Shown: positions 1 through 5,720 of the stretch, in pieces
How positions within the stretch are numbered: the stretch's first letter is position 1
Layout of the letters: each line of letters starts with the position of its first letter
Assembly: GCA_937894185.1 (NCBI GenBank)
Contig: CALCSA010000415.1
Location: forward strand, 1 to 10,263
Direction of reading: 5' to 3'
Length of the DNA stretch: 10,263 bases
From: an uncultured Clostridia bacterium
Lineage (GTDB): Bacteria > Bacillota > Clostridia > Oscillospirales > Ruminococcaceae
The notes under the pieces: generated by a model
What the model was told of the DNA's origin: nothing
The model's input: the letters and a program-made list of their open reading frames with translations, nothing else
Databases searched by the model: none
Position numbers and translations under genes: made by a program

Positions 1-1
1 T

Positions 2-526
2 AAGGTCAACGTCTTTCACGTAGATGAATATATCGGCTTTGCCCAAGAGGATGAGCGCCGCCTGAGCCGGCAGCTTCTGGATTACTTTTTCCGGGATATT
101 CAGTTGGGCGGAACTTATTTTCTCGATCCTCTGGCCAATGACTTGGAGCAGGAATGCGCAAGGTATGAGGCGCTGCTCCGCCGGCACCCCACCGATATTG
201 CCTTTAACGAGCCGGGACAGGCGGACTTCCATGAGCCCAGGCTGGTCAAAATCGCCGTCATTGACGAAATTTCCAAGCGGCAGCTTGTCAATCACAAAAA
301 CTTTGGCTCGGTGGAGGAAATGCCAAACAACGCCTATACCCTGACTCTTACCGCTTTGATGGCGGCCAGATACGTTATCTACACCACTCCTTTCCGCACC
401 AAGGCAGTGGCGTCCTACCATACGGTGTTTGGCCCTATTGACGAGGGGTGCCCCGCCAGCATCATGAGAAGACATAAAAACGCAGTGGCGTTTTTTGATA
501 GCGGCAGCTCGGCCCTGTTTGAATAA
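2..526 (+). CDS. NagB-like sugar-phosphate isomerase/deaminase, 3' part, active-site loop missing
   Basis: This is the C-terminal 174 residues of a gene that begins left of the window. The open frame runs from base 2 to the TAA at 524-526. It resembles the glucosamine-6-phosphate deaminase/6-phosphogluconolactonase superfamily: VDEYIG near the left edge matches the NagB segment carrying the catalytic Asp, then come ECARYEALL, IAFNEPG, QLVN, YTLTLTALMAA and the late CPASIMRRH motif typical of the NagB-like paralogues of Clostridia and Bacteroidetes. Known members convert glucosamine-6-P to fructose-6-P and ammonia in the cytosol. The oddity is that HPTDI runs directly into AFNEP (junction at base 199/200), whereas family members as I remember them have about 11 more residues there (GIGxxGHI loop with the catalytic Asp/Glu and His). 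The protein may therefore be inactive or altered. A convergent regulator gene follows 11 nt away. The family call is fairly sure; the activity is doubtful. Confidence 0.8.
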   Translation, partial: KVNVFHVDEYIGFAQEDERRLSRQLLDYFFRDIQLGGTYFLDPLANDLEQECARYEALLRRHPTDIAFNEPGQADFHEPRLVKIAVIDEISKRQLVNHKNFGSVEEMPNNAYTLTLTALMAARYVIYTTPFRTKAVASYHTVFGPIDEGCPASIMRRHKNAVAFFDSGSSALFE

Positions 527-542
527 CAGCCTTCCTGTTATT
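522..542. terminator. Palindromic hairpin overlapping two convergent stop codons
   Basis: AATAACAG (522-529) and CTGTTATT (535-542) form a perfect 8-bp stem with a 5-nt loop. The plus-strand stop TAA (524-526) lies in the left arm and the minus-strand stop TAA (538-540) in the right arm, so one small palindrome ends both convergent genes. The stem is AT-rich and has no clear U-tract, so termination strength is uncertain. Confidence 0.45.
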
Positions 543-1332
543 GAGGGGGGCGTATATCCTCCGGAGAAAACACATCGGGGTCATAGGTGGGGATCAGCAG
601 TTTTTGGCTCCTATATTGCTTGGGCGTCACTCCAAAAAAGTTTTTAAAGGCACGGGTAAAGTTAAAAGCATTGCTGTACCCCACCATTTCTCCCACCTGA
701 TATGTTTTGTGCTCCACCTGATCGAGAAGCTGGGCAGCCTTGAGCATTCGAACCCGGATCAGATACTCGGAAAAATATATGCCGGAATGCTTTTTAAAAA
801 ACTTGCTGATATAGTCCGCATTCATGTGCACGATGCTGGTTAAGGCTTCCAGACTGATATCCCGGTAGTGTTCCTGTGTATAGATTTTGATGATGGATAT
901 GATCTTTTCGTTGTAGCTCAGGATTTTTTCCTGAGTTTTAGCGGCATCGGGGTTTTGTTCGTCCATCTCGGTTAAAAGCTTGGTAAAAACCCGGATCAGT
1001 TCATGGTAGCTGGCGGATTTCAGCACATAGTTGGCAGCGCCCAGCTCCAGAGCCTCTTGAATATACTGAAAATTTTCATGGGCGGAATAAAACACCAGCC
1101 TTGTGGTAATTTTTTCGCCGCGCAGAGCTTCCAGCAACTCCAGCCCGGTCATGACAGGCATGACAATATCGCAAAGAACCACATCCACCGGGTTTTGCCG
1201 GATGTATTGTAAGGCCTGCTTGCCGTTTTCCACAGATCCGCAGACCTCAAAGCCAATATCCTGCCAGGGGAGGCGCTGGGCAAGCCCCTTGCGCATCTCC
1301 ACCTCGTCATCTACCACCAAAAGCTTGTAAAT
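538..1332 (-). CDS. YesN-type response regulator (receiver + AraC-family HTH)
   Basis: This is a two-component response regulator. With the proposed start it is 264 aa. The receiver (about residues 1-120) shows the acidic pair in VVDDE (D8, D9), the phospho-acceptor D55 in LCDIVMP, S83 in FYSA and K105 in YVLKS. A linker is followed by an AraC-type double helix-turn-helix (about 142-242), with ISKFFKKHSG and a late FTRAFKNFFGVTPKQYR signature. YesN-like regulators are usually phosphorylated by a sensor kinase responding to sugars and activate transport or catabolic genes. Start choice: the family normally begins MYKLLVVDDE, and here that position reads ATT TAC AAG CTT TTG GTG. A G-run Shine-Dalgarno (1341-1345) lies 8 nt before the ATT, an in-frame TAG precedes it, and the next candidates, TTG (1320) and GTG (1317), lie too far from the SD. 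No kinase gene is adjacent, so it is an orphan within the window. Confidence 0.9.
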   Translation of the reverse strand: MYKLLVVDDEVEMRKGLAQRLPWQDIGFEVCGSVENGKQALQYIRQNPVDVVLCDIVMPVMTGLELLEALRGEKITTRLVFYSAHENFQYIQEALELGAANYVLKSASYHELIRVFTKLLTEMDEQNPDAAKTQEKILSYNEKIISIIKIYTQEHYRDISLEALTSIVHMNADYISKFFKKHSGIYFSEYLIRVRMLKAAQLLDQVEHKTYQVGEMVGYSNAFNFTRAFKNFFGVTPKQYRSQKLLIPTYDPDVFSPEDIRPPQ

Positions 1333-1345
1333 GGCTGATTCCCCC

Positions 1346-1704
1346 TAACATAGCTCTTGTATGCTGTCCAAGCGCTGTTGATTTGACCCAATCCGCAGGG
1401 GTATTCAGGCCACAAAACCTGCTGCCTGATTTCGGCCCGAAGGGTAAAATCCGGGATCAGGCGGGGGATCATCATAAGCATCCACAATTCCCGCTTTAGG
1501 GTGGAGTAAAAAGGATGTCTGCTCCTGAGGATTGGGCCGGCGTTTACCGGTTGGATGGATCATTCCAATGGGCTTGCGCCTGCTGTTTACCTGCCGTTCA
1601 AACCGTTTCTTATAGTTTACCACGAGACTTTGCGCCATTGCAAGCACAGACAAGAAACAGTGCGGGTTCCCGAGCGCTGATGATGATCGGAAAGGAGCGT
1701 TGCT
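1346..1704. other. 359-bp intergenic region, divergent control region
   Basis: This gap lies between the response regulator and the isomerase, which diverge from here, so it should hold promoters for both. I see an inverted repeat GCCTGAT (1424-1430) / ATCAGGC (1456-1462) enclosing a smaller palindrome TTCGG-C-CCGAA (1431-1441). A plus-strand -10-like TATAGT (1611-1616) has only a poor -35 (TTACCT, 1587-1592, 18-bp spacer). No convincing minus-strand promoter was found. Open frames exist on both strands, but none has a ribosome-binding site or a recognisable protein. Confidence 0.4.
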
Positions 1705-2619
1705 ATGAAACTGAGTATCACATACCTGTATACCATTATGAAATACGGCTATCCCCCCAAGCCGGAGGATGACTTCAGCGCCTTTGAAGAGATTCGCGGC
1801 ATGGGGTTCCGCTATCTGGAAATGGAGGGGCTGGGACCGGATCACGCCCAATCGGTTCGAACCAACCTGAAGGAATACCAAAAAGCTCTGAAGGATGCGG
1901 GAATCCATGTCCATAACTTTTGCATTGTAGACCCCGATCTGGTCTCGCTGGACAGCGGAAAACGCAGCATTGCCTGCGAAAATTACCGCCGCATGATAGA
2001 GGTGGGAGCTGCTCTGGAGGCCGAAACCTTTCACCTTGCCAGCTATGCGCCCCCGGTACATTATTCGGGCCGAAAACCATACCAGCTGGACGGTGGGGGC
2101 TATGAATTCGGCAGCAAGGCCTCCATCGCCATTCCCGATGGATTTGACTGGCAAAGAGTGTGGGAGGTTCTGGTGGAATCCGCCCGGTTCTGCGCCGAAG
2201 CCGCAAAGGAGCACGGAAGGATTGTGCTAATGGAGCCCCGGGTGGGGGAGACCATCTGCTCGGTGGACAGCCTGATCCGCTTGCTGGACGATGCGGGCTG
2301 CGAAAATTTAATGGCAAATTTTGATACCGGCCACTTTTCCGCTCAAAGAGAGAATGTCTGCCTTGCGCTGATGAAGTTGAAGGGCCGCTTTGCCAACATC
2401 CATATTTCCGATAATATTCCCCAAAATGCCGAGCACATTGCGGTCGGCAAAGGAAGCATCGACTGGATGGAGTTTTTCCGGTTGCTGAAAGCCATGGAAT
2501 ACCGCGGTTATCTGGGCCTTGATCTGGGCGGGGGAGAGACGCTTGTAGATGACCTCATTCAGTCCAGAAGCTATATCAGCGAGATTGCGGGAAAAACTAA
2601 TTGTACTCTGGAATGGTAG
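1705..2619 (+). CDS. Sugar phosphate isomerase/epimerase-like TIM-barrel protein
   Basis: This 304-aa protein fits the xylose-isomerase-like TIM-barrel family (AP endonuclease 2 / IolE / hydroxypyruvate-isomerase type), cytosolic enzymes that interconvert sugars or sugar acids using a divalent metal. Visible features: an N-terminal beta strand KLSITYLYT, the segment FRYLEMEG, a likely metal ligand E177 in VLMEPRVGE, D207 and H210 in NFDTGH, H233 in NIHISDN, and a last-strand acidic residue D273 in LGLDLGGG, where family members commonly have Glu. The length is normal. The start ATG is preceded by AAAGGAG with 8-nt spacing. The preceding regulator and NagB-like gene suggest a sugar-catabolic setting. 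The exact substrate cannot be told from sequence. The family call is strong and the reaction unknown. Confidence 0.85.
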   Translation: MKLSITYLYTIMKYGYPPKPEDDFSAFEEIRGMGFRYLEMEGLGPDHAQSVRTNLKEYQKALKDAGIHVHNFCIVDPDLVSLDSGKRSIACENYRRMIEVGAALEAETFHLASYAPPVHYSGRKPYQLDGGGYEFGSKASIAIPDGFDWQRVWEVLVESARFCAEAAKEHGRIVLMEPRVGETICSVDSLIRLLDDAGCENLMANFDTGHFSAQRENVCLALMKLKGRFANIHISDNIPQNAEHIAVGKGSIDWMEFFRLLKAMEYRGYLGLDLGGGETLVDDLIQSRSYISEIAGKTNCTLEW

Positions 2620-2622
2620 GGC

Positions 2623-2636
2623 GGTTTTTTAAAACC
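2623..2636 (+). terminator. Weak AT-rich hairpin after the isomerase gene
   Basis: GGTTTT (2623-2628) and AAAACC (2631-2636) are self-complementary just after the isomerase stop. With a 2-nt loop and no U-tract it would be a poor terminator. It is listed only as the best candidate between this gene and ireB. Confidence 0.2.
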
Positions 2637-2685
2637 TTTGTTTATGAGTTGCCCTGCAAAACCCCTCTGTTACCGGCCGCAGGAC

Positions 2686-2714
2686 TTGCAAAGAGGCAGA
2701 ATCTGTTGTATGAT
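2686..2714 (+). promoter_or_regulatory. Sigma-A-type promoter for ireB
   Basis: TTGCAA (2686-2691) and TATGAT (2709-2714) are separated by exactly 17 bp, close to the TTGACA/TATAAT consensus. Transcription would start near 2721, giving a leader of about 25 nt before ireB. This supports separate expression of ireB from the isomerase upstream. Confidence 0.7.
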
Positions 2715-2744
2715 ATAAAAAAGATAGTTTTTGGGGGTGATTGG

Positions 2745-3002
2745 ATGCAACAGGAACCGACCATTAGTTTTTCCATCCACGAGGATAAAGAGCGGCAGAT
2801 GAAGAACCTGCTCACTCAGGTTTACAATGCGTTGCGGGAAAAAGGCTACAACCCCATCAATCAGATCGTGGGGTATATCCTGTCGGAGGATCCCACCTAC
2901 ATCACCACCCACAGCAACGCCCGGAGCCTGATTCGCCGGATCGATCGGGACGAGTTGCTCCACGCTCTGGTCAAAAGCTATTTGGACGAGGGCAAGGACT
3001 GA
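2745..3002 (+). CDS. ireB: IreB family regulatory phosphoprotein (UPF0297)
   Basis: This 85-aa protein is a clear match to the IreB/YrzL (UPF0297) family, small Firmicute cytosolic proteins. In Enterococcus faecalis, IreB is phosphorylated on N-terminal Thr residues by the PASTA kinase IreK and modulates cephalosporin resistance. Seen here: an N-terminal stretch with T6, S8 and S10 that could be phosphorylated, then the hallmark core LREKGYNPINQIVGYILSED, HSNARSLIRRIDRDELL and a short acidic tail. The start at 2745 was chosen because GGGGG (2733-2737) lies 7 nt upstream, a good promoter sits just before, and the family begins here. An open upstream extension to 2601 has no such support. In many Firmicutes ireB lies between alaS and ruvX; here neither is next to it. 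Confidence 0.95.
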   Translation: MQQEPTISFSIHEDKERQMKNLLTQVYNALREKGYNPINQIVGYILSEDPTYITTHSNARSLIRRIDRDELLHALVKSYLDEGKD

Positions 3003-3019
3003 TACAACCAAGATATTCT

Positions 3020-3048
3020 GCGCCGGATGCCTGATTGGTATCCGGCGC
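3020..3048 (+). terminator. 12-bp hairpin between ireB and the aldo-keto reductase
   Basis: GCGCCGGATGCC (3020-3031) pairs with GGTATCCGGCGC (3037-3048) across a TGATT loop, 12 pairs including one G-U. Only two T residues follow, so it may be a partial terminator, an mRNA-stability element or a processing site rather than a strong intrinsic terminator. It ends 19 nt before the next start codon. Confidence 0.5.
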
Positions 3049-3067
3049 TTCCATTGTGAGGCGGCTT

Positions 3068-4015
3068 ATGAACTACACATTGTTGGGTCATACACAAATC
3101 AAGGTAAGTCGGATCTGCTTTGGCACCCTGACGGCGGGGCCCCTGCAGGCCAATCTACCCTTGGAACAAGGCGCCGCTTTGATGGCAGAGGCGGTGGAGC
3201 GGGGCGTCAACTTTTTTGATACCGCCCAGCTTTACGAAACCTACCCCTATCTTCGCCGGGCCATGGAGCTGACCGGGCAAAAGGATTTAGTGATCTCCAC
3301 CAAAACCTACGCCTATTCCCGGGAGCTGGCCCGGGAGGCTCTGGAGCAGGCCCGCCGGGAACTCAACCGGGACGTCATCGATATTTTTATGCTCCACGAG
3401 CAGGAGAGCATCCACACTCTGCGGGGCCATCGGGATGCTCTGGAATATCTGCTGGAACAAAAGCAGCGGGGAATCATCCGGGCGGTGGGAGCTTCCATGC
3501 ATCGGGTAGCGGCGGTGGAAGGCGCTGTGCAAATGGGGCTGGATGTGATTCACCCCCTGATCAACCAAGCGGGACTTGGAATCATGGACGGAACCCGCGC
3601 CGATATGGAGCAGGCTATCCAAGAGGCTCACAGCCGGGGAATCGGCGTCTTTTCCATGAAGCCGCTGGGCGGGGGCAACCTGTTCCGCTCCGCTCAGGAC
3701 TGCCTTAGGTATGCTTTCTCCCTGCCCGGAGTGGACAGCGTGGCTCTGGGAATGCAAAGCGTGGAAGAGCTCAAGGCCAATTTGGAGTTTTACGAGACGG
3801 GGGCTTTTTCCCCCAGAGCTAAAGCCGGGCTGGAGGGCAAGGTGCGCCGCCTGCACATCGACGACTGGTGCGAGGGCTGCGGCATCTGTGTGAAGCGCTG
3901 CGGCCAACAGGCGCTTTCCCTGCGGGATGGGCGGGCTGTCTGCGACGATAGCCGCTGCATCCTCTGCGGCTACTGCTCCTCCACCTGCCCAGCCTGGGCC
4001 ATTAAAGTGGTGTAG
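3068..4015 (+). CDS. Aldo-keto reductase with C-terminal 2x[4Fe-4S] ferredoxin domain
   Basis: This is a 315-aa fusion. Residues 1-250 are an aldo-keto reductase barrel with the canonical tetrad D51 and Y56 (NFFDTAQLYE), K79 (VISTKT) and H110 (IFMLHEQE), plus the late strand FSMKPLGGG that binds nicotinamide cofactor. Residues 262-315 form a bacterial ferredoxin module with two CxxCxxCxxxC clusters: C268, C271, C274, C278 and C297, C300, C303, C307-Pro. Such AKR-ferredoxin proteins are widespread in anaerobic Clostridia; their substrates are generally unknown. The Fe-S clusters suggest electron exchange with ferredoxin rather than plain NAD(P)H chemistry, which is inference. Start: ATG 3068 follows TGAGG with 6-nt spacing. 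A longer frame from 3035 would begin inside the preceding hairpin and is not preferred. A bidirectional terminator follows. Confidence 0.9.
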   Translation: MNYTLLGHTQIKVSRICFGTLTAGPLQANLPLEQGAALMAEAVERGVNFFDTAQLYETYPYLRRAMELTGQKDLVISTKTYAYSRELAREALEQARRELNRDVIDIFMLHEQESIHTLRGHRDALEYLLEQKQRGIIRAVGASMHRVAAVEGAVQMGLDVIHPLINQAGLGIMDGTRADMEQAIQEAHSRGIGVFSMKPLGGGNLFRSAQDCLRYAFSLPGVDSVALGMQSVEELKANLEFYETGAFSPRAKAGLEGKVRRLHIDDWCEGCGICVKRCGQQALSLRDGRAVCDDSRCILCGYCSSTCPAWAIKVV

Positions 4016-4028
4016 GAATAAGCCAAAA

Positions 4029-4085
4029 TCAAAAAGAAAACAGCGGCCCCACCTTCTGTGGAAGGCGGGGCCGCTGGCGTTTTAT
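4029..4085. terminator. Strong bidirectional intrinsic terminator
   Basis: CAGCGGCCCC-A-CCTTC (4041-4056) pairs with GAAGG-C-GGGGCCGCTG (4061-4076) across TGTG, with one mismatch. On the plus strand GCG then TTTTA follows (4080-4084). On the minus strand a run TTTTCTTTTTG (complement of 4030-4040) follows directly, which is textbook. It serves the convergent aldo-keto reductase and adenosine deaminase genes. Confidence 0.9.
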
Positions 4086-5161
4086 AATTCAAGCTCTGCC
4101 GGGTTGCCTTGCAGATCAGGGAGGTTGGAGGCCCAGATGTTCAGCCGGGAGAGAAGCCGGGTCTTTTCCTCCGGCTCCAGAAAGGCGTGGCCCAAGGCAT
4201 CCAGATTAAGCCGCCACAGGGTGGGAAAATCCACCTGCCCCGCCTGCAGCAGGTTGACATATTCATCGGAAAGGGTGAGGCCGGAAAGGACGCTGTCGTC
4301 GGTGCTGATGCTGACCGGCACACCGGCTTCCACCAGCTTGCGTAAGGGATAACTCTCGTAGTCGGGGTACAGCCCCGCCTGCAGGTTGCTGGTGGGGCAG
4401 AGGTCCAGCATCACATTCTGCTCCCGCAACAGGGCACAGAGAGCGGGGTCGTCTGCCGAGCCGGGACCGTGGGCCACCCGGGCGGGGCGAAGCTGCCGAA
4501 TCTGCTCTGCCAGCCGGGGAGCACTGCCGGGCAGCTCCCCGCCGTGAAGGGTGATGGCAAAGCCCAGCTCCCGGGCACGCAGAAAGAAGGCCTCCTGCTC
4601 CAAGGCATCGGGAGCCTTGGCCTCAAGGCCTGCAAAATCCACTCCGGCCAGCCCCTTCCCCGCAAAGGGGGCGATTTCCTCCAGCATCTTCAGGTTTTGC
4701 TCCAGAGAATGGGTGCGTATCCCCACCGCAATCAGCCGAACGGTGACTCCGGCCTGTCGGGAAGCGGCTGCGCTTTCCTTCAGCACGGTCTCCACCACCT
4801 GCCGGGTGGACAGCCCCTCTGCGGTGTGCAGCTGGGGAGCCCAGCGAATCTCGCAGTAGCAGACATGGTCCGCTGCCTTTTCCCAAATAAGCTCCCGGGT
4901 GACCCGCCGAAGAGCTTTCTCGGTCTGTAGCAGCAGTCCCGGAATCTCAAAGTAGGAGAGCAGCTCCTCCTGAGAGGCAAGTGGGTGGGGAACCACCAGC
5001 CTGCCATACATCTGCCGGTAGGATAAAGGTTCTTCAAAATCCCGCCACTGCCGGGCGGCGCTAAGGTCCAAAGCGGTTTTGGGGAGCAGTGCTCCGTCCA
5101 GATGCAGGTGCAGCTCCACTTTTGGCATGGCGCGGCAGAGGTCTGTCATCCAGCGTTCCAT
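4082..5161 (-). CDS. add: Adenosine deaminase
   Basis: This 359-aa protein is a cytosolic purine-salvage enzyme converting (deoxy)adenosine to (deoxy)inosine and ammonia with one catalytic zinc. Motifs, in order: MPKVELHLHLDGA with zinc ligands H18 and H20; GVDFAGLE (about 173-180); LHGGE with zinc ligand H206 and proton-transfer E209; RVAHGPG with H231; LCPTSN; and ISTDDS with D288 (zinc) and D289 (catalytic). All residues needed for activity are present and the length is normal. The set fits adenosine deaminase rather than an adenine deaminase, though the related AMP/adenine deaminase-like group cannot be fully excluded. ATG 5161 is preceded by AAGGGGG (5169-5175) at 7-nt spacing. An intrinsic terminator lies immediately upstream of that ribosome-binding site, so expression probably depends on read-through or attenuation. 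Confidence 0.92.
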   Translation of the reverse strand: MERWMTDLCRAMPKVELHLHLDGALLPKTALDLSAARQWRDFEEPLSYRQMYGRLVVPHPLASQEELLSYFEIPGLLLQTEKALRRVTRELIWEKAADHVCYCEIRWAPQLHTAEGLSTRQVVETVLKESAAASRQAGVTVRLIAVGIRTHSLEQNLKMLEEIAPFAGKGLAGVDFAGLEAKAPDALEQEAFFLRARELGFAITLHGGELPGSAPRLAEQIRQLRPARVAHGPGSADDPALCALLREQNVMLDLCPTSNLQAGLYPDYESYPLRKLVEAGVPVSISTDDSVLSGLTLSDEYVNLLQAGQVDFPTLWRLNLDALGHAFLEPEEKTRLLSRLNIWASNLPDLQGNPAELEL

Positions 5162-5177
5162 ACAAATACCCCCTTGT

Positions 5178-5209
5178 GAAAAGAAAAAGAGCTTCCCGAC
5201 GGGGAGCTC
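5178..5209 (-). terminator. Intrinsic terminator between comFB and ada, just before the ada SD
   Basis: Read on the minus strand, GAGCTCCCC / GGGAAGCTC (5189-5209, 9 pairs, 3-nt loop) is followed at once by TTTTTCTTTTC (complement of 5178-5188). It is a good rho-independent terminator for comFB, ending only 2 nt before the ada Shine-Dalgarno. Confidence 0.8.
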
Positions 5210-5215
5210 TGCAAT

Positions 5216-5248
5216 GGGGGCCTGTCCGCCTTGTGGCCGAAAGCCCCC
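5216..5248 (-). promoter_or_regulatory. Structured leader hairpin upstream of the ada terminator
   Basis: GGGGGC (5216-5221) and GCCCCC (5243-5248) form an outer stem. Inside, TCCGCC (5225-5230) and GGCCGA (5235-5240) pair with one mismatch across TTGT. On the minus strand this lies just before the terminator. ACGGGG (minus, 5245-5250) can alternatively pair with CCCCGT (minus, 5199-5204) in the terminator arm. I do not recognise a known riboswitch class. Confidence 0.35.
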
Positions 5249-5284
5249 GTATCCCTTTTAATAAGCACTAGTTCCACGGCCTAA

Positions 5285-5584
5285 TCAGTGGCGGGGAGAT
5301 TCCTTGACCATTTGCAGCGCATGAACCACCTTGACAGTTAAATCGATGTGCTGGTCCCGCATATTCTGGTTGACCTGGGTGATCAGCTCACCCTTGCGGG
5401 TGGTGACGTAAAGGGGAGGCAGCTGATTGAGGACCAGAGCGCAGGCATCGGAAACACATTTTTCACAGGAGCACATATCCATATAATCAATCATCATTAA
5501 GACGTTTTGCTTAACCAGCTCTTCGTAAGCGTTAACAACGACATAATGGCTGTTTTCGTCAGATTGGTGTGCAAATGCAGGCAC
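5285..5584 (-). CDS. comFB: ComFB-family late competence protein
   Basis: This 99-aa protein belongs to the ComFB family, first known from the Bacillus subtilis comF operon; more recent work links members to cyclic-dinucleotide binding. The family core is visible: VVVNAYEELV (about 15-24), a cysteine cluster C38, C40, C43 and C48 (MCSCEKC...C, likely zinc-binding), then LNQLPPLYVTTRKGEL (about 52-67) and a helical C-terminus VKVVHALQMVKES. The start is GTG 5584, supported by AAGGGGG (5592-5598) at 7-nt spacing and a good promoter immediately upstream. It is not next to comFA or comFC here, so it is expressed alone or with add. The family assignment is strong; its role in this organism is unknown. 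Confidence 0.88.
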   Translation of the reverse strand: MPAFAHQSDENSHYVVVNAYEELVKQNVLMMIDYMDMCSCEKCVSDACALVLNQLPPLYVTTRKGELITQVNQNMRDQHIDLTVKVVHALQMVKESPRH

Positions 5585-5612
5585 GAGCGCACCCCCTTAT
5601 GTTAATATTTTT

Positions 5613-5641
5613 ATTATACCATCGATTGAGTACTCTTTCAA
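5613..5641 (-). promoter_or_regulatory. Promoter of comFB with palindrome in the spacer
   Basis: On the minus strand TTGAAA (5636-5641) and TATAAT (5613-5618) are separated by 17 bp: a perfect -10 and a good -35. The spacer carries the 8-bp palindrome GAGTACTC (5628-5635) abutting the -35, a possible operator. Confidence 0.8.
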
Positions 5642-5656
5642 TCCGAATTGGTTACC

Positions 5657-5685
5657 TTGCTTTTTTTTCTTTCTTGAGCCATAAT
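5657..5685 (+). promoter_or_regulatory. Possible apbE promoter with T8 tract
   Basis: TTGCTT (5657-5662) and CATAAT (5680-5685) are spaced by 17 bp and diverge from the comFB promoter. The -10 is good and the -35 poor. A run of eight T (5661-5668) spans the end of the -35 and the start of the spacer. Confidence 0.45.
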
Positions 5686-5720
5686 AACAGAATAAAACCA
5701 TTCCGAAAGAAGGAATTCTT

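Noticed and set aside
1515..1772. Plus-strand frame overlapping the isomerase start
   Set aside because: It overlaps the isomerase N-terminus in another frame, has no SD and shows no family resemblance.
1405..2214. Long minus-strand open frame through the isomerase gene into the upstream gap
   Set aside because: Most of it is antisense to a well-conserved gene. The part outside (about 76 codons) has no ribosome-binding site, no third-position bias and no recognisable domain.
2601..2744. N-terminal extension of IreB
   Set aside because: It spans the ireB promoter, lacks an SD, and the family starts at MQQEP; the extension is non-coding.
5162..5284. Purine (adenine) riboswitch upstream of adenosine deaminase
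   Set aside because: Tempting because of the known add riboswitch in Vibrio, but the conserved three-way-junction core and loop sequences of the purine aptamer are absent.
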